Below, piece by piece: positions 39,308 through 47,318 of a stretch of DNA of 64,000 nucleotides (positions are counted from its first letter, which is position 1; each line of letters starts with the position of its first letter). Under the pieces are notes generated by a model, which saw nothing but the letters and a program-made list of their open reading frames with translations, made no database searches and was not told the DNA's origin. Source of the stretch: Veillonella agrestimuris (GTDB lineage: Bacteria > Bacillota > Negativicutes > Veillonellales > Veillonellaceae). Made by a program: the position numbers and the translations under genes. Where the stretch lies: the NCBI RefSeq assembly GCF_943193065.1, contig NZ_CALPCS010000004.1, positions 62,001 through 126,000 on the forward strand, given 5' to 3'.

Positions 39308-39784
39308 ATGCGTATATACATTAGTTATGATGAAGGCATGGACGAAGATAAAGCTGTAGAAGCGATTATTCAGACTGTCTGTGATGAAGTAAGTCGTGTT
39401 TATGGTCTTGAAGAAGATGAACTGAGCATTTTATTGTGTAATAATGATAAAATTCAAGAACTCAATCGAGAATACCGCGGTATTGATAGAGCTACTGATG
39501 TATTGTCTTTCGCTTTAAATGAAGGCTTTGATTATAATGATAGCTACAATGAAAGTCATTTATTAGGTGATATGATTATTTCTTTAGAAAAAACGAGAGA
39601 ACAAGCAATCGAATATGGGCATAGCTTCGAACGAGAATTAGCTTATTTAACGACTCATAGCTGTTTACATATTTTAGGCTATGACCATATGAATGATGAA
39701 GATAAAAAAGAAATGCGTATAGAAGAAGAATTTGTACTTTCTAATTTAGGTTATGTACGAGAGGATCAACCGTATAATGAATAA
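39308..39784 (+). CDS. ybeY: YbeY endoribonuclease / 16S rRNA maturation factor
   Basis: Metal-dependent RNase. The zinc motif is [12 protein letters not shown] (His-x3-His-x5-His, about 115-126); [10 protein letters not shown] is the other family signature. The start is taken at the ATG at 39308; the reading frame extends further upstream inside phoH, without a ribosome site. 158 aa is typical. The stop overlaps the era start region by 8 nt. Confidence 0.93.
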   Translation: MRIYISYDEGMDEDKAVEAIIQTVCDEVSRVYGLEEDELSILLCNNDKIQELNREYRGIDRATDVLSFALNEGFDYNDSYNESHLLGDMIISLEKTREQAIEYGHSFERELAYLTTHSCLHILGYDHMNDEDKKEMRIEEEFVLSNLGYVREDQPYNE

Positions 39785-40670
39785 AAGAGAGGATTTTAAA
39801 TCTGGTTTCGTTGCCGTTGTAGGCCGACCTAATGTGGGCAAGTCAACTATGATTAACGCTTTAATTGGCGACAAAATCGCTATCGTATCGGATAAAGCGC
39901 AAACGACGCGAAATCGTATTATCTGTGTGTATACAGATGAAGAGAAACAAATTGTATTTATGGATACGCCTGGTGTTCACAAACCAAAACATAAATTAGG
40001 AGAATTTATGGTGGATGCAGCTATTACATCTTTAAAAGAAACGGAAGCTGTTTTATTTGTTGTGGCAGGCAATGAAAAGAGAGGTCCTGGGGACGACTTT
40101 ATTATTGAGCAATTGCGAAAAGTAAAAGTTCCAGTATTCCTAGTTGTCAATAAAATTGATACTTTGAAAAAAGATGAACTCATTGCGGCTATTGCATCAT
40201 ACAATGATTTCGATTTTGCTGGTGTTATTCCTATTTCTGCAAAAGACAAGGAAAATTTACCAGAATTATTAAAAGTTATTGGTTCTCATTTACCAGAAGG
40301 TCCTCAATATTTCCCAGAAGATATGATTACGGATCAGCCAGAGCGACTCATTATTTCCGATATTGTGCGAGAAAAAATTCTTTTAGCAACGCGCGATGAA
40401 ATTCCTCATGCCATTGCAGTAGACGTAGATGAAATGAAAACGCGCAACGATGGAACTACATATATTCGGGCTACTATTTATTGCGAACGAGATTCTCAAA
40501 AAGGGATTATTATCGGCAATAAAGGGGCTTTATTAAGAACTATTGGCGCTCAAGCGCGTGTTGATATTGAACGATTATTAGCAACGAAGGTATATCTCGA
40601 TTTATGGGTAAAAGTAAAGAAAGATTGGCGCAATAAATCGGGTGTACTTTCTGAATTAGGATATAAATAA
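39777..40670 (+). CDS. era: Era GTPase
   Basis: Ribosome-assembly GTPase that binds the 3' end of 16S rRNA. G1 [16 protein letters not shown] (about 15-30), G3 [17 protein letters not shown]4 VNKIDTLKK, and a C-terminal KH domain with [20 protein letters not shown]. The ATG at 39777 has GAGAGGA 11 nt upstream and gives [15 protein letters not shown]. An earlier in-frame ATG at 39753 lacks a ribosome site. 297 aa. Coupled to ybeY by overlap. Confidence 0.95.
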   Translation: MNKREDFKSGFVAVVGRPNVGKSTMINALIGDKIAIVSDKAQTTRNRIICVYTDEEKQIVFMDTPGVHKPKHKLGEFMVDAAITSLKETEAVLFVVAGNEKRGPGDDFIIEQLRKVKVPVFLVVNKIDTLKKDELIAAIASYNDFDFAGVIPISAKDKENLPELLKVIGSHLPEGPQYFPEDMITDQPERLIISDIVREKILLATRDEIPHAIAVDVDEMKTRNDGTTYIRATIYCERDSQKGIIIGNKGALLRTIGAQARVDIERLLATKVYLDLWVKVKKDWRNKSGVLSELGYK

Positions 40671-40708
40671 TTTACATTAATAAATATAGTAAGAAGGGAT
40701 GTTAGTAT

Positions 40709-42040
40709 ATGGATAATGTAGATGGCCTGTTACCCTTAGGATTTGGTATTGTATGTATTTTTTTGATTAACTTTTTCGTGGTTGCAAAATTCTCTTTTGC
40801 TCGCTTACGTCGTGAACACGTAGAGGACATGGAGATTTTAGAAGAAAAAGATCGGCAATTTCTATTAAAGCTCTATCAAAATCCAGAGTATTTTCTAAAT
40901 ACGACGCAATTTTTGATTCTCTTTTTTATACTTGCTTTAGCAGCTACGGGGACCTATGTATTTGATGCTGTCATCGCTGATATTATGGATGTATTTCATA
41001 TAGAAGGTATTTGGGTACATCGTGTGTTAGATGTTCTTTTATTACTTCTTATTAGCTTAGTGGTGCTTATATTTGGGGAAATTGTGCCGAAAGCATTGGG
41101 TTTATCATTCCCTACAAAATATGTTAATACTTATAGCCGTATTGTCGTTGCTGCAGGGCGTCTCGTATATCCTTTCATTTGGATTGGCAGCAAGATTTCA
41201 AATGTTATTTTAAAATTTTATAAAACGAAATATTTAACTGAACTTGATTTAGTTTATACGGAAGAAGAAATTCGCATGATGATTTCCCGTAGTCATGAAG
41301 AAGGTCAGTTAGATCAAGTGGAGTCGGAGCTTATTGACAATGTTTTTAACTTTGTAGAGCGTATGGCGAAAGAAGTTATGGTGCCACGACAAGATGTAAG
41401 CTGTATTTTCCTAGAAGATGGCTATGATGAGGCTATTAAAGTGATTCGTTCTACATCGCACACGAGATATCCGCTTTGCGTAGAAGATAAAGACCATGTC
41501 ATCGGTTTGATTCACATTAAAGATTTAATGGAGCGACCAAACCAAGCAAAAAAAGATTTACGCAATGTGAAGCGAGATATTTTGACTGTTCCAGAAGTCA
41601 TGAAATTGTCTACTTTATTACAATATATGAGAACTCGCCGTATTTACCAAGCCGTTGTAGTCGATGAATATGGTGGCATGGTAGGCCTCGTAGGTTTAGA
41701 AGATATTGTAGAAGAATTAGTAGGGGATATCCAAGATGAACATGGTTCCCATTTACCAGTTGTTATGACGTATAGTGACGGTTCCTTTGAATTTGACGGA
41801 AAAGTGCTTGTCGACGAAGTAGCAGAAACGATGGATATCGACATTGAAGACTCTGATTCTGATACGATTGGTGGGTATATTTTTGGTCTTCTTGAACGAA
41901 CGCCTATTGTAGGTGATACAGTAGATGTACAAGGTTATACTTTTGAAGTGATTCAATTGCAAGGTTATCGTATTTCTAGATTACGAGTCGTTCCTATTCC
42001 AGTAGAAGATGTATATAATGATGAACAGACAGAGTCTTAA
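40709..42040 (+). CDS. CNNM/CorC (hemolysin C-like) CBS-domain membrane protein
   Basis: An N-terminal DUF21/CNNM domain with about four membrane segments (first at about 7-27, others to ~165) includes LVVLIFGEIVPKALGLSFP. Two CBS domains follow (about 215-335; MVPRQDVSCIFLE and VVVDEYGGMVGLVGLEDIVE), then a C-terminal CorC_HlyC domain (about 350-430). Family members are linked to Mg/Co transport or resistance. The name hemolysin is historical. 443 aa, full length. AAGGGATG lies upstream. recO begins within its 3' end. Confidence 0.9.
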   Translation: MDNVDGLLPLGFGIVCIFLINFFVVAKFSFARLRREHVEDMEILEEKDRQFLLKLYQNPEYFLNTTQFLILFFILALAATGTYVFDAVIADIMDVFHIEGIWVHRVLDVLLLLLISLVVLIFGEIVPKALGLSFPTKYVNTYSRIVVAAGRLVYPFIWIGSKISNVILKFYKTKYLTELDLVYTEEEIRMMISRSHEEGQLDQVESELIDNVFNFVERMAKEVMVPRQDVSCIFLEDGYDEAIKVIRSTSHTRYPLCVEDKDHVIGLIHIKDLMERPNQAKKDLRNVKRDILTVPEVMKLSTLLQYMRTRRIYQAVVVDEYGGMVGLVGLEDIVEELVGDIQDEHGSHLPVVMTYSDGSFEFDGKVLVDEVAETMDIDIEDSDSDTIGGYIFGLLERTPIVGDTVDVQGYTFEVIQLQGYRISRLRVVPIPVEDVYNDEQTES

Positions 42041-42728
42041 TGGTGGATTTAATACACCAGCTATAGTCATTAGTCGAAAAAAATATAAATTACATTCGCT
42101 CTTTACCTTTATTACTCCTCGCTTAGGATTGATTCGCGCTTCTCTTCCTCATAAGCGACTCCAAACATTGCGCAATAGTTCCTATTTGCGTCCTTTTAGT
42201 GCTATGTACATAACAGTCGCTCCTGATGGAGATTATGTGAAAGTATCACAAATTGATGGATCCTATGTAGTGGAATCATTAGACGTAAATCTTGAAAATA
42301 TTGCTTATGCAGCCGTTGCTAGTGAATTGATACAAGAATTATTCGCTCTTTATGATGTGGATCGAACTGTTTTTGATCGAGTTGTACAATATTCTAAACA
42401 AATTCGACGTCGGAATGTTCGATTGGCGACTATTATTTTAGGCTGGCAATTACTTTCGTTGGCGGGACTCGTTCCCCAAAGAGAAGCGTTGCAGAAGGAA
42501 GAAGAGTCGGAAGGGTTTTGGCAGGAACTGTCACATATCATCGAAAAGAGGCCATCTCCGTCACTACGAGATATGTTATATCAAGTAATCTCCTATGAAT
42601 GGGGAGACGAAAACATGCTGTCTCTTCATCGATCCGCATGGAGCGAATTGGAGCGATACTTATTTCAATTTGTAACGAAAGAAATTGGAAAAGAGCTACA
42701 AAGTGTAAAATTTTTATTGACTTTATAG
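42018..42728 (+). CDS. recO: RecO recombination mediator
   Basis: Loads RecA with RecR on SSB-coated DNA. N-terminal OB fold (PAIVISRKKYKLHSLFTFIT, then GLIRASLPHKRL), then the helical domain with ELIQELFALYDVDRTVFDRV. No zinc cysteines are present, unlike some family members. The start is placed at the ATG at 42018, overlapping the upstream gene by 23 nt, with AGAAG about 10 nt before; 42009 and 42021 are alternatives. 236 aa. Last gene of the phoH-era series. Confidence 0.9.
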   Translation: MMNRQSLNGGFNTPAIVISRKKYKLHSLFTFITPRLGLIRASLPHKRLQTLRNSSYLRPFSAMYITVAPDGDYVKVSQIDGSYVVESLDVNLENIAYAAVASELIQELFALYDVDRTVFDRVVQYSKQIRRRNVRLATIILGWQLLSLAGLVPQREALQKEEESEGFWQELSHIIEKRPSPSLRDMLYQVISYEWGDENMLSLHRSAWSELERYLFQFVTKEIGKELQSVKFLLTL

Positions 42729-42809
42729 GTTCGAATAATTATACTTAAATTAAATAATGCATAAAAGGCATATTTGGTATGACAAATTTAATTTCATAGT
42801 TTTACCAAA

Positions 42810-42875
42810 TCTTGTATAACCTTGGCGTGATGGGCCAAGGCTCTCTAGCGGGTACCGAAATTCACGACTACAAGA
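42810..42875 (+). promoter_or_regulatory. Purine (guanine-class) riboswitch aptamer
   Basis: Three-way junction typical of purine riboswitches. P1 is 42810-42816 with 42869-42875. P2 is a perfect 7-bp stem (42820-42826 with 42834-42840) with 7-nt loop GTGATGG. P3 is 42849-42854 with 42861-42866 and is weak (two mismatches). Loop nucleotides GG of L2 and CC of L3 (42855-42856) can make the kissing pairs of the family. J2/3 is CTCTCTAG, keeping the UxxCUA core with a C-G swap of the 46-53 pair. The specificity base is C at 42868, the guanine/hypoxanthine form. It precedes a purine permease and guanine deaminase. Confidence 0.8.
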
Positions 42876-42908
42876 GCTACTTAAAGTGCTCTTGTAGTCG
42901 TTTTGTTT
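42864..42908 (+). terminator. Riboswitch-controlled terminator sharing the P1 strand
   Basis: A 14-bp perfect stem (42864-42877 with 42888-42901) and TTTTGTTTT tail. Its 5' arm contains the whole P1 3' strand and the C at 42868, so aptamer and terminator cannot form together. Confidence 0.88.
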
Positions 42909-43026
42909 TATAAGTAGGTAAATATAAGAAAGGATGATCGGAAAAGTAAAATTAGATAGCTTAAATGATACATGTAGTGTACTAACAAGAACGTTTAGTA
43001 AGTAGGAAAGTGTAAGTTTTTTATTA

Positions 43027-43098
43027 GCAAGTCATTCCCATTAGTAAGCAAGTCATTTTATGAGTAAGTTTTTCTTATTATAAGTAAGTGTTTCTTAT
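43027..43098 (+). repeat. Short direct repeats in the permease leader
   Basis: GCAAGTCATT occurs at 43027-43036 and 43048-43057 (21-nt period). GTAAGTTTTTCTTAT at 43064-43078 and GTAAGTGTTTCTTAT at 43084-43098 (20-nt period, 14/15 identical) follow. A 12-nt palindrome CTGGTTAACCAG (43117-43128) stands just before the ribosome site. The remaining leader up to 43142 holds no gene. Confidence 0.7.
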
Positions 43099-43142
43099 GG
43101 TCCGGTTTTGGTTACACTGGTTAACCAGAAGGAGGGAATATA

Positions 43143-44489
43143 ATGAATGCGATGAAAACTGGAGAAAGTTCGACTACAAAAGGTTTCTTAGATCGTTTTT
43201 TTAATTTATCTGTTAAGGGGACTAATGTCAGGACTGAAGTCTTTGCTGGTCTCACCATGTTTATTGCTTCTGTATATATTTTGGCAGTAGTACCTAATTT
43301 ATTAGCAGTTTCTGGTATGCCTCTTGAAAGTACAGTAGCAGCAGTTATTTTAACAACTGCTTTTTCTACTATACTTATCGGTTTAGTTGGTAATGTTCCT
43401 GTCGTAGTAGCTCCTGGTTTGGGGTTAAGTGCCTTCTTTGCATATACTATTTGTGGTGCTATGGGATTATCTTGGCAAACGGCACTAGGGGCGGTATTTA
43501 TTTCAGGAGTTATTTTTGTTATTTTAACGGTTACACGTGTATTAAATAAAGTGATTGATAGTATTCCACCAGTATTGAAGATTTCTATTGGTGTAGGCAT
43601 TGGCTTATTTGTGGCTTTCATAGGTTTTAAAAATGCTAATATTATCGTATCTAATCCTGCCACCTTTGTGGGTCTTGGCAATTTACAAGATCCTGCCGTA
43701 TTGTTAACATTGGCAGGTTTGGTCATTACCAGTGTACTTCTTGCAAAAGAAGTAAAAGGCGGTCTTCTTATTGGTATGGTGATTACTACTATACTAGCAA
43801 TGGCGTTAGGGATTGCTAAAGTACCGCAATCAATGAATGATATTTTTAATCTTGTTCCACCGATTCCAGTAGATACATTCGGCCAATTTGATGTAATGAG
43901 TGCTTTTGCATATGGCATTGTTTCTATTATTTTTTCTATTACTATTGTAGATATGTTCGATAATATTGGGACATTGATTGGCGTAACGAGAAAAGCTAAT
44001 TTAGTAGATGAAGATGGCAAATTTCCTGGGCTCAATCGCGCATTGCTTTGTACGTCTATTGGTGCCGCAGCAGGTGCTGTAGTTGGTACATCTACAGTAA
44101 CATCTTATATTGAAAGTGCTGCGGGTGTAGCTGATGGTGGTCGAACAGGTCTTACGGCAGTTGTAACAGGACTACTTTATGTAGTATCTTTATTCTTTGC
44201 TCCTTTATTCTTACTTGTACCAGCACAAGCGACAGCGCCAGTGTTGATCATTGTAGGTGTATTTATGATGAGCGAAGTTACACATATTGATTTTACTGAT
44301 TTTACAGAAGCATTACCGGCATTTTTGACGATTTTATTGATGCCGCTGACGTTTAGTATTGCTCAAGGTATTTCTTTTGGTTTTGTATCTTACACATTGA
44401 TTAAATTAGCTACAGGTCGTATTAAAGAAATTCATCCAATTATGTATGTACTGACGGTAGCTTTTATTATTCACTTTGCGTTAGGCTAA
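43143..44489 (+). CDS. NCS2/AzgA-type guanine-hypoxanthine permease
   Basis: Inner-membrane purine importer with about 12-14 helices. AzgA-like signatures: VVVAPGLGLSAFFAYTICGA, DMFDNIGTLIGVTRKANL and GTSTVTSYIESAAGVADGGR, the last being especially characteristic. 448 aa is typical. AAGGAGGG upstream gives a strong ribosome site. The preceding guanine riboswitch and the following guanine deaminase support guanine or hypoxanthine as substrate (inference). Confidence 0.9.
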   Translation: MNAMKTGESSTTKGFLDRFFNLSVKGTNVRTEVFAGLTMFIASVYILAVVPNLLAVSGMPLESTVAAVILTTAFSTILIGLVGNVPVVVAPGLGLSAFFAYTICGAMGLSWQTALGAVFISGVIFVILTVTRVLNKVIDSIPPVLKISIGVGIGLFVAFIGFKNANIIVSNPATFVGLGNLQDPAVLLTLAGLVITSVLLAKEVKGGLLIGMVITTILAMALGIAKVPQSMNDIFNLVPPIPVDTFGQFDVMSAFAYGIVSIIFSITIVDMFDNIGTLIGVTRKANLVDEDGKFPGLNRALLCTSIGAAAGAVVGTSTVTSYIESAAGVADGGRTGLTAVVTGLLYVVSLFFAPLFLLVPAQATAPVLIIVGVFMMSEVTHIDFTDFTEALPAFLTILLMPLTFSIAQGISFGFVSYTLIKLATGRIKEIHPIMYVLTVAFIIHFALG

Positions 44490-44600
44490 AGTATGTATTG
44501 GCTATTGTACTTTGTTAGTTAATGATTGGTTTTGGTCAATTAACATAATAATGGGATATGCTATGCTATAACATATAGAATTAATTTGAGAGGTGATCCT

Positions 44601-45875
44601 ATGAAGGAAAGCGTTAAGATTTTGAAAGGACATATTCTTTTTACTAAAAGTCTTGATACTTTTACCATTATTGAAAATGGATATATCGTCGTAGATGGAC
44701 CTCACGTTGCATACGTAGGAGAATCTTTACCGATAGAATATACTGATTATCCTATTAAGGATTATGGAAATAAATTGATTATTCCTGGCTTTGTAGATAC
44801 TCATGTACATGGACCGCAGTATTGTAACCGTGGTCTTGGTATGGATATGGAATTATTGCCATGGTTAGAAACTTATACCTTCCCAGAGGAAGATAAATTC
44901 AAAGAAGAAGGTTATGCGAAGAAAGTGTATACTGCTTTCATCGACGATTTAAAAAGAAATGGCACGACAAGAGCTGTTATATATGGTACAATCCATTTGA
45001 CAGGCACTGTAGAGCTCATGAAAGCTGTAGCTGACGCAGGAATTTCCGCTTATGTAGGTAAGGTCAATATGAATCAAAATGCACCGGATTATTTGCGGGA
45101 AGAGGATAGTCAATCCATTGCTGATACCATTGAAAGTATCAAAAAATCAACTGATTTTGCCCCTTATGTACGACCTATTGTGACGCCTAGATTTGCTCCG
45201 TCTTGTACATATAAATTGATGAAAGAGTTAAGTGAAATTGCCAAAGCCCACGATTTGCCAGTACAATCTCACTTATCGGAGAATCGCGGTGAAATTGATT
45301 GGGTTAAGTCATTATTCCCAGGGTCTAAAGATTACACGTCTGTTTATGTTGACCATAATTTAATTGGACAACAACCGACGATTATGGCGCATTGTATCCA
45401 TCTTAGTGATGATGAAATTGAGATTTTAGCCAAGACTCATACCATGGTGGCTCATTGTCCATATTCGAATAACAATTTGTCTAGTGGTATAGCACCGATT
45501 CGAAAATTATTAGATGCAGGCGTACCAGTAGCCTTAGGCTCCGATATTTCGGGAGGTCATTTGACGTCTATGGCTCGCGTTTTAACAGAAGCCATTGGAT
45601 TATCAAAAATGAAATGGGCTGAAGTTGATGGTGAACGGAAACCTATTACATTAAGTGAAGCTTTCTATATGGCGACGCGCGGTGGAGGATCTTTCTTTGG
45701 CAATGTAGGATCTTTTGAAGAAGGTTTTGAATTTGATGCGTTAGTTATTGATGATGCTTCTATTTTCGATATGAATGTGCGCAGTCCATTAGAACGATTG
45801 GAACGGTGGCTCTACATTGGAGATGATCGACAAATTGTTGATCGCTATTGTCGAGGAGCATTATTGTGCTCTTAA
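44601..45875 (+). CDS. guaD: Guanine deaminase
   Basis: Amidohydrolase-superfamily zinc enzyme that turns guanine into xanthine and ammonia. Metal ligands: FVDTHVHGPQYCNRGLGMD (HxH), QSHLSENRGEIDWV, MAHCIHLSDDEIEI and LGSDISGGH (Asp). The PQY/MELLPWLETYTFPEE region is typical of guanine deaminase. 424 aa from the ATG at 44601, with AGAGGTGAT upstream; an in-frame ATG at 44586 overlaps that site. A TG-C-TATAAC element at 44564-44572 may be a second promoter. Works with the upstream permease for purine use. Confidence 0.9.
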   Translation: MKESVKILKGHILFTKSLDTFTIIENGYIVVDGPHVAYVGESLPIEYTDYPIKDYGNKLIIPGFVDTHVHGPQYCNRGLGMDMELLPWLETYTFPEEDKFKEEGYAKKVYTAFIDDLKRNGTTRAVIYGTIHLTGTVELMKAVADAGISAYVGKVNMNQNAPDYLREEDSQSIADTIESIKKSTDFAPYVRPIVTPRFAPSCTYKLMKELSEIAKAHDLPVQSHLSENRGEIDWVKSLFPGSKDYTSVYVDHNLIGQQPTIMAHCIHLSDDEIEILAKTHTMVAHCPYSNNNLSSGIAPIRKLLDAGVPVALGSDISGGHLTSMARVLTEAIGLSKMKWAEVDGERKPITLSEAFYMATRGGGSFFGNVGSFEEGFEFDALVIDDASIFDMNVRSPLERLERWLYIGDDRQIVDRYCRGALLCS

Positions 45876-45913
45876 TTAATTTGCTGTAAGTAATTGGTAG
45901 TAAGGAGTATTGC

Positions 45914-46717
45914 ATGCATTTGCTAGGTAATCTTAAAATCCATATTTTGGCACTGCTATTGACCATAATAGCGGAGTTCATAGGTATTCAAAAATTTGGC
46001 GCTGTCGTTATGTTGCCATTATTGTACGCATTAATCTTAGGTCTGCTTATTTCGATTCCTAAGTTTAAGATATTAACGATAGAGCAAATGGAGAAATCCT
46101 CTGACTATATTGGCATTGCTGTTATGTTGTTAATGGTAAAAGTAGGCCTTGGTATTGGCCCTAATTTAGGGATTTTAACAAGTGCTGGTTGGGCCTTATT
46201 AATGCAAGAATTAGGTCATTTCTTTGGGACCATTATTTTTGGGTTACCTGTAGCTTTATTAGTAGGTATGAAACGAGAAGCCGTAGGTGCATGCTACTCT
46301 GTTGATAGAGAGCCCAATGTAGCCATTATTATCGATAAATATGGCTTTAGTTCTCCAGAAGGGCGCGGTGTAATGGGCATGTATATTTGTGGCGTTCTCA
46401 TTGGAGCTATGTGGATTTCCGTACTAGCTGGCATTTTGGCACAACTCGGCTGGTTCCATCCATTGGCGTTAGCTATGGGGGCCGGCGTTGGTAGTGCTAG
46501 TATGATGGCTGCTGCAACGGCACCAATCATTGCAGTATATCCTGAATTTGAACAACAAATTACGGCTTTAGCAGGGGCTGCGAACTTATTGACTACTGTA
46601 TTAGGTGTTTATTTTGGTTTATTCGTTTCCTTACCAGTGATGGAAAAAACCTATAATTTCTTTACTGGTAGAACGCGAGAACAAGATTTGGCAGAGGAGG
46701 CGAATCACCATGAATAA
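45914..46717 (+). CDS. DUF3100-like membrane protein (putative transporter subunit)
   Basis: 267 aa with about eight hydrophobic helices and a short charged C terminus. The conserved-looking middle GACYSVDREPNVAIIIDKYG followed by GRGVMGMYICGVLIGAMW lies between helix groups. I place it with the DUF3100 family from memory, where no function is established. A strong AAGGAG site lies upstream. The next membrane gene overlaps by 8 nt, so the two probably form one complex, and a hydrolase follows. Inference: a carrier for a substrate that the M20 enzyme cleaves. Confidence 0.7.
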   Translation: MHLLGNLKIHILALLLTIIAEFIGIQKFGAVVMLPLLYALILGLLISIPKFKILTIEQMEKSSDYIGIAVMLLMVKVGLGIGPNLGILTSAGWALLMQELGHFFGTIIFGLPVALLVGMKREAVGACYSVDREPNVAIIIDKYGFSSPEGRGVMGMYICGVLIGAMWISVLAGILAQLGWFHPLALAMGAGVGSASMMAAATAPIIAVYPEFEQQITALAGAANLLTTVLGVYFGLFVSLPVMEKTYNFFTGRTREQDLAEEANHHE

Positions 46718-47171
46718 TACTGAAAAAATCATACAATTTATCGTTGTTATCTGTATTGCTGCTATTATCACTGGTGTAGGTAATATATTAGATGGAAAAC
46801 ATTTGTTAGGGCCAAGTATGGTGGGCGTTTTCGTTTTAGCTGCTTTGGCTACGATTGGTGCGCTTATTTCATTCTTACCATTAGCCAATAAACTACCAAT
46901 GGTATTTTGGGTATCTCTCGTAGGAGTTATCGCTTCATTGCCAGGTATACCTGGTCAAGAGTGGATTATTAAACAAACTCGTGAAGTTACTTTCTTAGCC
47001 ACAACGACACCGGTATTAGCTTATGCTGGTTTATCACTCGGTAAAGATTTAGGTGCTTTCCGTCGTCTTTCATGGCGCATTATTCCTGTAGCCTTAGCAG
47101 TTACAGCAGGTACATTTATTTGTGCTGCTGCGGTAGCTCAATTTATGCTTCATTTAGAAGGAGTTATTTAA
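46710..47171 (+). CDS. Small membrane partner of the DUF3100-like protein
   Basis: 153 aa with five hydrophobic segments (about 8-25, 36-55, 65-83, 96-110, 122-146). It starts inside the DUF3100-like gene (8-nt overlap) after GGAGG, indicating coupled synthesis and a fixed ratio. The family is not recognised. The short KLPMVFWVSLVGVIASLPGI and LAYAGLSLGKDLG stretches resemble half-transporters of two-gene carriers, but this is a weak resemblance. A terminator-like hairpin follows. Confidence 0.65.
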   Translation: MNNTEKIIQFIVVICIAAIITGVGNILDGKHLLGPSMVGVFVLAALATIGALISFLPLANKLPMVFWVSLVGVIASLPGIPGQEWIIKQTREVTFLATTTPVLAYAGLSLGKDLGAFRRLSWRIIPVALAVTAGTFICAAAVAQFMLHLEGVI

Positions 47172-47250
47172 CTGCTAAATATCATGTTTAATGTAGATGA
47201 TATCTAAATTGATAGAGAAGATATAATATAAAAAAATATAATAGATAATA

Positions 47251-47289
47251 AACCTTATAGATCTTAAAATTGTATCTATAAGGTTTTAT
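47251..47289 (+). terminator. Hairpin between the membrane pair and the M20 gene
   Basis: A 12-bp perfect stem (47251-47262 with 47274-47285), 11-nt A/T loop, then TTTATC. It could end or attenuate transcription before the hydrolase. Confidence 0.65.
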
Positions 47290-47318
47290 CTAATTGTAGA
47301 ATATATAGGAGAAGTACT

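Noticed and set aside
42810..42908. preQ1, guanidine (ykkC) or other leader class for this element
   Set aside because: The TATAA-like J1/2, seven-base loops with GG/CC complement, CTCTCTAG junction and ACTA at P1 match the purine class; none of the conserved ykkC or preQ1 strings is present.
43020..43100. CRISPR array
   Set aside because: Repeats are only 10-15 nt, of two types, without unique spacers of regular size, and no cas gene is present.
43121..44035. 304-codon reading frame on the minus strand
   Set aside because: It mirrors the AzgA permease gene; composition is Pro/Thr/Ile-rich with no motif and no ribosome site. Shadow frame.
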